NCBI GenBank assembly: GCA_014379815.1
Contig: JACMLA010000813.1
Span: 1 to 6,814 of the forward strand
Length of the DNA: 6,814 bases
DNA from: Bryobacteraceae bacterium
GTDB lineage: Bacteria > Acidobacteriota > Terriglobia > Bryobacterales > Bryobacteraceae
Reading direction: 5' to 3'
The notes beneath the pieces are model-generated. The model made no database searches. It saw nothing but the letters and a program-made list of their open reading frames with translations, and was not told the origin of the DNA. Shown here in pieces: positions 1-6,430 of this stretch (position 1 is its first letter; the number at the start of each line of letters is the position of its first letter). Made by a program: the position numbers and the translations under genes.

Positions 1-433
1 CCTTGCCTCCCAGGAAGATTATTTTGCCCGAACGTCTCGCCTGCATCAAAGGCAGCACTGCGCGAACCGCATTCGCAGTCCCGATCAGATTCGTTTGTAT
101 CGTCTCATTCCACGCAGCAGCGGAACAATCCAGAAAAGGTCCAAGCGGCCCCTGAACTCCAGCCGCACACACCAGAATGTCCAGACGACCGAAGTGCGTC
201 ATCAGTCGCGCGACACTCGCAGCAAGTTGCTCATAGTCGCAAACGTCGGCCCGCAGACGAAGCGAAGTGCCGCCGTTGTGCTCAATTTCCAGGTTTGCCA
301 GATCGAGTTCCGCCTTGCTGCGCGCCAGCAAAGCAACCCGCGCTCCGGCCGATGCGAAACCAAGCGCCAGCCTCTTCCCGACACCTCTACCCGCACCCGT
401 AATCAGTGCGACCTTGCCCTTTAGACTGCGCAA
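1..433 (-). CDS. Short-chain dehydrogenase/reductase (SDR), C-terminus outside window
   Basis: Classical SDR oxidoreductase, expected to be a cytoplasmic NAD(P)(H)-dependent enzyme. Only 144 N-terminal residues are in the window; the gene continues past position 1. Visible parts: GKVALITGAGRGVG (residues 6-19) with the Rossmann TGxxxGxG dinucleotide-binding motif, an Arg after strand 2 (LLARSK, R38) that often goes with NADP preference, the ADV motif (62-64), LVCAAG (87-92) at the NNAG position, and TNL (N115), the structural Asn of the catalytic tetrad. The catalytic Ser and YxxxK lie beyond the edge. I chose the TTG at 433-431 because it places the usual few residues before GKVALITG and has GAGG (446-443) nine bases upstream; an in-frame GTG at 469-467 would add 12 residues. 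The gene is divergent from the lipid-activation gene at 509. The substrate cannot be named from this fragment; a 3-oxoacyl or ketosphinganine-like reductase is possible but unproven. Confidence 0.9.
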   Translation of the reverse strand, partial: MRSLKGKVALITGAGRGVGKRLALGFASAGARVALLARSKAELDLANLEIEHNGGTSLRLRADVCDYEQLAASVARLMTHFGRLDILVCAAGVQGPLGPFLDCSAAAWNETIQTNLIGTANAVRAVLPLMQARRSGKIIFLGGK

Positions 434-508
434 GCGACCTGGCCTCGCCTCCGCCTTTACTATACACACCGCGCCCGGAGCAGCATGGTGGCAAACTAAA
501 GGAACAAC
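434..508. promoter_or_regulatory. Divergent intergenic region, probable promoters both ways
   Basis: This 75 bp gap separates the minus-strand SDR from the plus-strand AMP-ligase fusion, so it must hold the promoter or promoters of both unless transcription starts inside a gene. An AT-rich patch at 456-465 stands out from the GC-rich surroundings and reads TATAGT on the minus strand (464-459), a fair -10-like hexamer for the SDR. The nearest TTGCCA (494-489) is 24 bases away, too far for a standard sigma-70 pair, so the assignment is weak. No convincing -35/-10 pair is seen for the plus strand. The plus-strand ribosome binding site AAAGGA is at 498-503, five bases before ATG 509. Confidence 0.4.
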
Positions 509-3016
509 ATGCGGCGCGAAACGCTTCTCGATTTCTTCGAAAGTTTCGCGACAAATACTCAGGAATTCCTGGTTCACTTCGACGGCTATCGCTCGCGTTC
601 CCATACGTACAGCGAGACAGCCGGCGCGGCCCGGACCTTCGCCGCTCGCCTCAGACAAGCCGGCCTCACCAGCGGAGACCGCGTCTTGTTCTGGGGTGAG
701 AACCGCCCCGAGTGGATTGTCGCGATGTGGGGTTGCCTTCTTCGCGGAATCGTAGTCGTCCCTCTCGACTACCGGTCCTCAGGGGACTTGCTCTGCCGGG
801 TCCAGTCGGTCGCTCAGGCGAAGCTTCTGCTGACCGGTGACGAGATCAGCGCCGTACCCTCCGAAATGAACGTTTCCGTCTGGCCCATGTCCTCCATCAC
901 CTGGGAAGAAACACCCGCCGGAGACAATGCCGATGTCAGCGTCGCCCGCAACGATACGGCCGAGATTCTGTTTACCTCTGGGGCAACCGCGGAGCCAAAA
1001 GGCGTCATCATTCAGCACAAAAATGTGTTAGCGAACATCATCCCGGTCGAAGGGGAGCTGCTGAAGTATCGCCGTTATGCGAAACCGTTCGCGCCCATCC
1101 GGTTTCTCAATCTTCTCCCCCTGAGCCACATGTTCGGCCAGGCCATGGCGACGTTCATCCCGCCCATGCTGCCCGGTGTCGTCGTCTTCCTGTCCGGTTA
1201 CAGCCCCCGCGAAATCGTCAACCAGATTCACTCGCGACGAATCTCCGTGCTGGTCTGCGTCCCGAAAATTCTGGAGGTTCTCCGTGAGTACATCCTCAGC
1301 GTAGTTCCCGAAGCGGCTCACCCTCCCGCGCCCGGTGCGAAGTGGTGGCAGCGCTGGTGGCATTACCGCAAAGTTCACGACTTACTCGGCTGGAAATTCT
1401 GGAGTCTGATTGTTGGTGCAGCCCCTCTGGACCCTGACCTCGAAGAGTGGTGGTCGCGCCTCGGCTTTGTCGTGATTCAGGGCTATGGCCTCACCGAGAC
1501 AGCTCCCATCGTCAGCCTGAATCATCCGTTTCATACCCGTAAGGGCACTGTCGGCAAACCCATCCACGGCGTCGAAGTGCACATTGCCGACGACGGAGAA
1601 ATTCTCGTGCGCGGCGACAACGTAACTTCGGGCTACTTGAACCCGGACGCCGATTCTGCCCGTGCCTTCGCCGATGGCTGGTTCCACACCGGTGACGTCG
1701 GCAGCCTCGATGAGAGCGGGCGTCTGACCATTCGCGGACGAAAGAAGGAAATGATCGTAACCCCGGAAGGCCTCAACGTCTTTCCGGAAGATATCGAGAA
1801 GGTCCTTAACGCGTCAGCAGGTGTGCAGGAAGCGGCAGTGGTCGGTGCTGACCGCGTGCAAGCCGTCCTGGTCATGGAAGAAGCTGCAGACACCGAGGCG
1901 ATTGTTCGCAAGGTAAATTCGCAGCTGGAAGATCACCAGCGTATACGGGCCTGGTATATCTGGCCAGAAAAGTCTCTCCCGCGCACCGAGGGTACCGGGA
2001 AACTCAGGCGGCGCGACATGCTGCGCTGGGTGGAGTCCGGTGGAACCTCGCGTGCCGCTACTGGCCTCGGCGGGGAAGACGTCTCGTCAGTCCTCGCTAC
2101 CTTCGCTCCAAATCGCTCCATACAAAGCCACACGTCGATAGAAGAATTGGGACTCAGTTCACTCGAGCGCGTGGAACTCTTGCTCGCTCTGGAGCGGAGG
2201 CTTCACGTCACAATCGATGAAGATCAGTTCGCTTCCGCGGAGACAGTGGCCGATCTCGAGCGGATTATCAACACCCGGTCCGGAACCCCGCAGTCTCCAG
2301 CGTCAGCCCAGGTAGAAACGGCAGCGGAACCCGTTCTCTTCCCACGCTGGAATCGCTCCGCATGGGCGCAGGCAGTTCGAAGGGTCAACCTTCCTCTCTG
2401 GCTTCTTCCGCTGGCAAACGTATTCGCGTGGGTTCGCGCATCCGGTCTGGAAAACCTCAACGGTCTGGAGCCTCCCGTCATCTTCGCTCCCAGTCACCAG
2501 AGCCATCTTGACGTGCCCGCCCTGATGCTCGCACTGCCCGCAAAATGGCGCTACCGTCTGGCCCCAGCAATGTCGAAAGAGTTCTTCCGCCCACACTTCT
2601 TTCCGCAGCAATTCACCAGAGCTGAGTGGTTTACCAACTCCCTGAATTACTATCTCTCCTCGCTGGCGTTCAACGCGTTTCCTTTTCCACAGCGTGAAGC
2701 CGGAGCGAAGCAGACCATGCGCTATGCCGGCGAGCTCGTCAGCGGAGGCTGGTGCATCGTAATCTTCCCGGAAGGCAAGCTCACAGACACAGGCGAGATC
2801 GGTCCCTTCCAGCCAGGAGTGGGTCTGCTGGCGTCCCGGCTTGGCGTTCCCGTCGTGCCCGTGAAACTCATCGGCCTCGATCAGGTACTGCATCGCTCGT
2901 GGCGAATGGCAAAACCCGGCAAGGTCGAGGTCCGGTTCGGCAAACCTCTTTACCTCACCGGGGACAACTACACTGAACTTGCCGCCAGAGTGGAAGCCGC
3001 CGTCCGTGATCTTTAA
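509..3016 (+). CDS. Trifunctional fatty-acid AMP ligase - acyl carrier protein - PlsC acyltransferase
   Basis: An 835-residue fusion likely to activate a free fatty acid with ATP, load it on its own carrier domain and transfer it to a lysolipid or similar acceptor at the membrane. Residues 1-505 form an ANL-family adenylating domain: ATP loop FTSGATAEPKG (155-165), QGYGLTETAP (324-333), HTGD (393-396), hinge region GRKKEMIV (410-417) and the C-terminal lysine motif PRTEGTGK (491-498, K498). Residues about 522-590 are an acyl carrier domain; LGLSSLERVEL (547-557) puts the phosphopantetheine on Ser551. A Pro/Ala/Ser/Gln linker (591-609) leads to a PlsC domain (about 610-835) with HQSHLD (663-668, the HX4D motif), FPEGK (753-757) and VPVVPVKLIG (780-789). 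A hydrophobic stretch at 627-642 may touch the membrane. E. coli Aas has the acyltransferase first and uses separate ACP; here the order is inverted and ACP is built in. AAAGGA five bases upstream supports the start. The acyl acceptor is inferred, not shown. Confidence 0.9.
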   Translation: MRRETLLDFFESFATNTQEFLVHFDGYRSRSHTYSETAGAARTFAARLRQAGLTSGDRVLFWGENRPEWIVAMWGCLLRGIVVVPLDYRSSGDLLCRVQSVAQAKLLLTGDEISAVPSEMNVSVWPMSSITWEETPAGDNADVSVARNDTAEILFTSGATAEPKGVIIQHKNVLANIIPVEGELLKYRRYAKPFAPIRFLNLLPLSHMFGQAMATFIPPMLPGVVVFLSGYSPREIVNQIHSRRISVLVCVPKILEVLREYILSVVPEAAHPPAPGAKWWQRWWHYRKVHDLLGWKFWSLIVGAAPLDPDLEEWWSRLGFVVIQGYGLTETAPIVSLNHPFHTRKGTVGKPIHGVEVHIADDGEILVRGDNVTSGYLNPDADSARAFADGWFHTGDVGSLDESGRLTIRGRKKEMIVTPEGLNVFPEDIEKVLNASAGVQEAAVVGADRVQAVLVMEEAADTEAIVRKVNSQLEDHQRIRAWYIWPEKSLPRTEGTGKLRRRDMLRWVESGGTSRAATGLGGEDVSSVLATFAPNRSIQSHTSIEELGLSSLERVELLLALERRLHVTIDEDQFASAETVADLERIINTRSGTPQSPASAQVETAAEPVLFPRWNRSAWAQAVRRVNLPLWLLPLANVFAWVRASGLENLNGLEPPVIFAPSHQSHLDVPALMLALPAKWRYRLAPAMSKEFFRPHFFPQQFTRAEWFTNSLNYYLSSLAFNAFPFPQREAGAKQTMRYAGELVSGGWCIVIFPEGKLTDTGEIGPFQPGVGLLASRLGVPVVPVKLIGLDQVLHRSWRMAKPGKVEVRFGKPLYLTGDNYTELAARVEAAVRDL

Positions 3017-3062
3017 GGAACTCGTGCCCAGATTGCTTCGTAAGTGTCTCCGAGAGGGATTC

Positions 3063-3848
3063 ATGCGACTCACGATACTGGCTCTGACCGCGACGTTCCC
3101 GCTCCTGTATGGAGCCGAATGGTCGAAGAATTTTCAAACCAGCGATGCACCCGTGCTGGACGTGCGATGCGGCGACGCCAATGTGGACGTCAGAACCGGA
3201 GGCACAGGAATCGCTGCCCGTTTAATCACCAGAGGCTGGGAGATCCGCCCAGGTGAAGTTGAAGTCATTGAGCGGCAAACCGGTGATCGCGTCGACATCG
3301 AAGTAAAGCTGCCCCGCAACGAAAACTGGAACTGGAACATCGGCAACCGCGGCATCAAACTGGAATTGCAGGTCCCTGCAAAAACCCGGTTTCACATCAA
3401 CACCGGCGACGGCAACGTAAAGCTGTCCGGATTACAAGCCGACAGCCGGATAGAAACAGGTGACGGCAACATTGAAGGCGACAATGTCGCGGGCCGTATG
3501 GAAGCAAGAACGGGAGACGGAAATGTGCGTATAGCGGGTCGCTTCGACCTGCTGGCAGTGCAAACCGGAGACGGCAACGTAGATCTCTCGGCAACCCGGG
3601 GCTCCACAGCCACCGCAGCGTGGCGGATCCAAACCGGCGATGGCAACGTCTCGCTCGAAGTCCCCGCCGACATGAAGATGGACCTCGACGCAACGACCGG
3701 AGACGGCCACGTCCGTTCCAGCCTGCCACTCCTCATCGGAGCAGGCAAAGTCGGCGGCTCACAACTCCGAGGCAAACTCAACGGTGGCGGACCAACCATC
3801 TCCATCCGCACCAACGACGGCAACATCACTCTGAATGAGTCCCGCTAA
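3063..3848 (+). CDS. Secreted TGDGNV-repeat protein, DUF4097-like putative beta-helix
   Basis: A 261-residue protein of unknown function, probably exported. The N-terminus MRLTILALTATFPLLYGA looks like a signal peptide, with cleavage likely after residue 18 (YGA/EW). The mature part carries six copies of TGDG(N/H)(V/I) at residues 114, 132, 150, 168, 191 and 212, plus a variant TNDGNI at 250; CGDANV (37-42) may be a degenerate first copy. The first four are exactly 18 residues apart, as expected if each turn is one rung of a beta-solenoid. This resembles the DUF4097 'putative adhesin' family, which is a structural label rather than a known activity. I chose ATG 3063 because GAGGGA (3054-3059) sits just upstream and the signal peptide begins there; an in-frame TTG at 2979 would overlap the preceding gene and bury the signal peptide. 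The gene follows the lipid enzyme by 46 bp on the same strand, so co-transcription is likely. Confidence 0.8.
   Translation: MRLTILALTATFPLLYGAEWSKNFQTSDAPVLDVRCGDANVDVRTGGTGIAARLITRGWEIRPGEVEVIERQTGDRVDIEVKLPRNENWNWNIGNRGIKLELQVPAKTRFHINTGDGNVKLSGLQADSRIETGDGNIEGDNVAGRMEARTGDGNVRIAGRFDLLAVQTGDGNVDLSATRGSTATAAWRIQTGDGNVSLEVPADMKMDLDATTGDGHVRSSLPLLIGAGKVGGSQLRGKLNGGGPTISIRTNDGNITLNESR
3402..3827 (+). repeat. Coding repeats encoding TGDGNV turns (54 bp period at first)
   Basis: Eighteen-base coding units for TGDG(N/H)(V/I) begin at 3402, 3456, 3510, 3564, 3633 and 3696, with a TNDGNI variant at 3810. The first four are spaced exactly 54 bp apart, the next gaps are 69, 63 and 114 bp. Codons differ between copies (for example accggcgac, acaggtgac, acgggagac), so the peptide is kept while the DNA has drifted. 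This points to old duplications held by protein selection rather than recent slippage. Confidence 0.85.
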
Positions 3849-3884
3849 CCGGTCCGCTTCGCAAGCCGTACAACGAGGATGACT

Positions 3885-3897
3885 AGAGAGAGAGAGA
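3885..3897. repeat. AG dinucleotide run
   Basis: A 13-base alternating AG tract (six AG units plus A) lies between the end of the repeat-protein gene and the hairpin cluster. It is non-coding in the proposed annotation. It may simply be a low-complexity flank of the adjacent REP-like element; slippage is possible at this length but nothing shows it. Confidence 0.7.
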
Positions 3898-3904
3898 CTG
3901 TGGG

Positions 3905-3954
3905 GCAGGCGTCCACGCCTGCAGTGGGTCTCCAGACCCACTTCGACCCCGAAG
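3905..3954. repeat. Cluster of three packed hairpins, REP-like intergenic element
   Basis: Three inverted repeats stand almost end to end in a convergent intergenic gap. Hairpin 1 pairs GCAGGCGT (3905-3912) with ACGCCTGC (3915-3922), a perfect 8 bp stem with CC between. Hairpin 2 pairs AGTGGGTCT (3923-3931) with AGACCCACT (3934-3942), a perfect 9 bp stem, again with CC between. Hairpin 3 pairs CTTCG (3941-3945) with CGAAG (3950-3954) and shares two bases with hairpin 2. No T-tract follows, so this is not a classic intrinsic terminator. The paired GC-rich palindromes between convergent genes resemble REP/BIME elements, which are dispersed in many genomes; whether this one is dispersed cannot be seen from a single copy. 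It could still shield the 3' end of the upstream plus-strand message. Confidence 0.65.
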
Positions 3955-3980
3955 GCAGCTGAGCGAAATGTGACGCGCCT

Positions 3981-4000
3981 AAAAAGTAGGTAATCCTACT
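3981..4000 (-). terminator. Probable intrinsic terminator of the S9 peptidase gene, overlapping its stop codon
   Basis: Read on the minus strand, AGTAGG (4000-3995... pairing arm 4000-3995) is followed by the loop ATTA (3994-3991), CCTACT (3990-3985) and TTTT (3984-3981). The 6 bp stem is perfect but short, with three G-C pairs, and the T-tract is brief, so termination may be modest. The TAG stop codon of the peptidase (3998-3996) lies inside the first arm, so a ribosome at the stop codon would cover it. Confidence 0.6.
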
Positions 4001-6410
4001 CCGACCGAGTCGAGCTACCCTGCCCAGCAGTACCAGCGTTCTTCACATACGTGTCGAACCACGTAATCATCTCGTGCAGCGTGTGCTCCACCGATTCGCG
4101 TGCCCTGTACCCATGCGCTTCCGACGGTAGTAACACCAGACGCGCCGTTCCCCCATTGCCCCGCACTGCCTGATACATCCTCTCCGATTGCACGGTGAAG
4201 GTTCCCTGATTGTCGTCCGCCTGACCATGAATAAACAGGATCGGCTCATTGATCTTGTTCGCATAGTTAAACGGCGACATCTTCATATACGTCTCGGCTG
4301 CCTGCCAGTAAGTCCGGCGTTCACTCTGGAAACCGAACGGCGTCAGCGTGCGATTGTAAGCGCCGCTGCGGGCAACTCCCGCGCGAAACAGATCTGTGTG
4401 CGCCAGAAGATTTGCCGTCATGAAAGCTCCGTAGCTGTGGCCAATCACGCCAACCCGATTGGGATCGGTGACGCCCATCTCAGCAGCCTTATCGATAGCC
4501 GCCTTAGCGCTGGTGCTGATCTGCTCGACATAGGTGTTGTTGACAGTTTCGGTGTCTCCCACCACGGGCATCGAGGCCCCATCCAGAACCGCGTAGCCCG
4601 CCAGAACACAAAACAGGTGCGTGTATCCTGTCAGCGATGTGAACTTTTGCGTCGATCCAACCACCTGACCCGCTACATCCGAATCGGTGTACTCCAGAGG
4701 ATAGGCGTACAGGATCGTAGGTAGTCGGGTGCCTTCTTTGTAGTCGGGCGGCAGGTACAAGGTGAATTGCAGATCCACGCCGTCTTTGCGTTTATAGCGA
4801 ACCAGTTGCTTCTTGATACGCCGCAGTTGCGGAGCAGGATCTTTGTAATCCGTGATCGCGGTACGCTTTCCGTCAGTGTTTACAAGGAAGTAATTCGGAG
4901 GCTCAGCCGGGCTCTCCTTGCGGGTGACAAACCTGGACCCATCCGTCGAGGCCAAAGCAACAAACTCTTCATACTCGCTTTCGCCCGACTCATGGACACG
5001 CTCGACACTCTGAGTCGCCAGCGAATACCTGGCCAGAAACGGACGGTCGCCCCTGGGTGTAGCTCCCGTGCCTTCCATCCAGATGATTCCGTCCTTCTCC
5101 CGAACGACACGTTGCCCACTGCTGGAGAGCACATCGACAGGTCTGCCAGGATCTTTGTAGCGGTCGCTCTGGTTACGTGCGGACAACACTCTCGATGGCT
5201 GGCCAGGCTGGCCGAAGTCTACAAGAAGCGTACGAATCCAGCGTTTACTCCGGTCGTAGTCGGTCACGATTGCTTTGGATGTGTGCTCCACAGCGTCGAA
5301 GCCAAGAACCCTCTGCTCTGTCCTCGTGACCTCGACAGGTTCGTTCTGAAACGGAGCGCGGAATCGGAGAATGCGATCGCGGTGCGTCGCTGTCTTGCGT
5401 GGGTCGCCTCCATCCACAGCTTCGACCCACACCACGGTGGACGGCTCGGTCGGAAACCACCGAACCTGACGCGGGCCGGTAGCCACACCATCGATCGGCA
5501 CATTATCCGCGAGGGGCAAGTTCGCTACCTGGTACGACCGTTTTCCGCTGGTTCGATCGAGAACCTCAATTTCTTTAGCGAAAGCCGACCACGGATGCAG
5601 ATAGGAATAGGGCCGCTTCAGCCGCGTAACCAGTACACTCTTCCCATCGGGCGAAACACCTGCGGCTGTAAACACGCCCGGCGAGCCAACCAGCGTAATC
5701 TGCCCCGAAGGCAGATCCACTACCGCCAGTTGCGAAGTCGCGTAGTAGTCGAACAGATTTTCTTCCCATGCGTTGTCGAGCATGTCAGGATTCGTGCGGA
5801 TCGGTCCCGACTGTCCTTTCGCCTCCTGAACGACAGGCCCTGGTGGCACCGGAGGAGCAGCCGGAGCACTGCCACGGTCCACAAGCACCGTGCGGGCCAG
5901 CACCTGATGATCGTTAATCCACGTAAATGGCAAACCCAGCACGCCGTTCAGAGCGGGCTTCCCAATTCGCCGGATTTTGCCGCCAGCAACGTCACCGACC
6001 AGCAGTTCCACACCGTTCTGCGTATTGTTCGTGACCGCGAAGAGCTTGCCCTCCGGACCCCACGACGGAACGCCGATCTTCGCTCCGGGTGGCAATTCCA
6101 GTACGACTTCCTTCCCCGTTGCGAGCTCCTTCACTCGCAGCGACGTTCCGTACACCAGCAGTTGCGCGCTATTGGTATCCGCATTCACACGCACACCAGC
6201 AAGACCGAGAAACGGATGCGACACGTCGGCAATCGACGGCATGCGGACAAGGTCGCCGATCAAGACGTGCGTTCCGGTCGGGCTAACCCACAGCGACGGG
6301 GGGGCGGGCGAGTTCAGTACTTCAAGAACTTCCTTCTGAGGCTTCATGTAGCCATCAGCGGCAAGTGCAAAGGTGGAAAAACTAACGAAGGCGAAAACAA
6401 GGTGCAGCAT
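3996..6410 (-). CDS. Secreted S9 family serine peptidase, glutamyl endopeptidase (S9D)-like
   Basis: An 804-residue serine peptidase of the prolyl oligopeptidase clan, likely acting outside the cytoplasmic membrane. MLHLVFAFVSFSTFALA at the N-terminus looks like a signal peptide ending before ADGY. Residues about 35-530 show WVSPTG, GVSPDGKSVL and similar strands expected of the S9 beta-propeller that gates the active site. The C-terminal alpha/beta-hydrolase domain (about 535-790) has the nucleophile motif GHSYGAF (657-663, Ser659), HGQADDN (728-734, Asp732 as acid) and SEAHGY (763-768, His766), a complete triad. Stretches such as RSGAYNRTLTPFGFQ (681-695), QGTFTVQSERM (735-745) and HGYRARES (766-773) resemble the S9D glutamyl endopeptidases, including the plant chloroplast enzyme CGEP, more than prolyl oligopeptidase or DPP4. 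Glu specificity is inferred from that likeness. A Pro/Ala-rich insert lies at 181-193. The gene starts 20 bp after the metW stop, so they probably share a transcript. AGGAG (6427-6423) is the likely ribosome binding site, 12 bases from the ATG, rather far. Confidence 0.9.
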   Translation of the reverse strand: MLHLVFAFVSFSTFALAADGYMKPQKEVLEVLNSPAPPSLWVSPTGTHVLIGDLVRMPSIADVSHPFLGLAGVRVNADTNSAQLLVYGTSLRVKELATGKEVVLELPPGAKIGVPSWGPEGKLFAVTNNTQNGVELLVGDVAGGKIRRIGKPALNGVLGLPFTWINDHQVLARTVLVDRGSAPAAPPVPPGPVVQEAKGQSGPIRTNPDMLDNAWEENLFDYYATSQLAVVDLPSGQITLVGSPGVFTAAGVSPDGKSVLVTRLKRPYSYLHPWSAFAKEIEVLDRTSGKRSYQVANLPLADNVPIDGVATGPRQVRWFPTEPSTVVWVEAVDGGDPRKTATHRDRILRFRAPFQNEPVEVTRTEQRVLGFDAVEHTSKAIVTDYDRSKRWIRTLLVDFGQPGQPSRVLSARNQSDRYKDPGRPVDVLSSSGQRVVREKDGIIWMEGTGATPRGDRPFLARYSLATQSVERVHESGESEYEEFVALASTDGSRFVTRKESPAEPPNYFLVNTDGKRTAITDYKDPAPQLRRIKKQLVRYKRKDGVDLQFTLYLPPDYKEGTRLPTILYAYPLEYTDSDVAGQVVGSTQKFTSLTGYTHLFCVLAGYAVLDGASMPVVGDTETVNNTYVEQISTSAKAAIDKAAEMGVTDPNRVGVIGHSYGAFMTANLLAHTDLFRAGVARSGAYNRTLTPFGFQSERRTYWQAAETYMKMSPFNYANKINEPILFIHGQADDNQGTFTVQSERMYQAVRGNGGTARLVLLPSEAHGYRARESVEHTLHEMITWFDTYVKNAGTAGQGSSTRSE

Positions 6411-6427
6411 AGGAGTGGAGGACTCCT
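6411..6427 (-). promoter_or_regulatory. Small hairpin covering the likely ribosome binding site of the S9 peptidase
   Basis: On the minus strand AGGAGT (6427-6422) can pair perfectly with ACTCCT (6416-6411) across a five-base loop CCTCC. The first arm contains the only good Shine-Dalgarno match for the peptidase, and the second arm abuts its ATG (6410-6408). Folded, the hairpin would hide the ribosome binding site; it also lies just after the metW stop codon (6433-6431), where arriving ribosomes could open it. The regulatory role is inference; the pairing is seen directly. Confidence 0.4.
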
Positions 6428-6430
6428 ATA

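Noticed and set aside
95..755. Plus-strand open frames across the SDR gene and the 5' part of the ligase gene
   Set aside because: They overlap the SDR coding strand and the ligase in other frames, have low-complexity Arg/Pro/Ser translations and no supporting motif.
2979..3062. An upstream TTG start for the repeat protein
   Set aside because: It would overlap the end of the lipid enzyme gene, add 28 residues before a good signal peptide, and ignore the GAGGGA just before ATG 3063.
2303..3073. A 256-codon minus-strand open frame opposite the PlsC domain
   Set aside because: No domain or ribosome binding site is evident, and the plus strand carries clear PlsC motifs over the same bases.
3905..3942. 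Hairpins 1 and 2 as an ordinary intrinsic terminator of the repeat-protein gene
   Set aside because: Neither stem is followed by a T-tract on either strand, so a REP-like or RNA-stabilising element fits better, although a role at the transcript end is not excluded.
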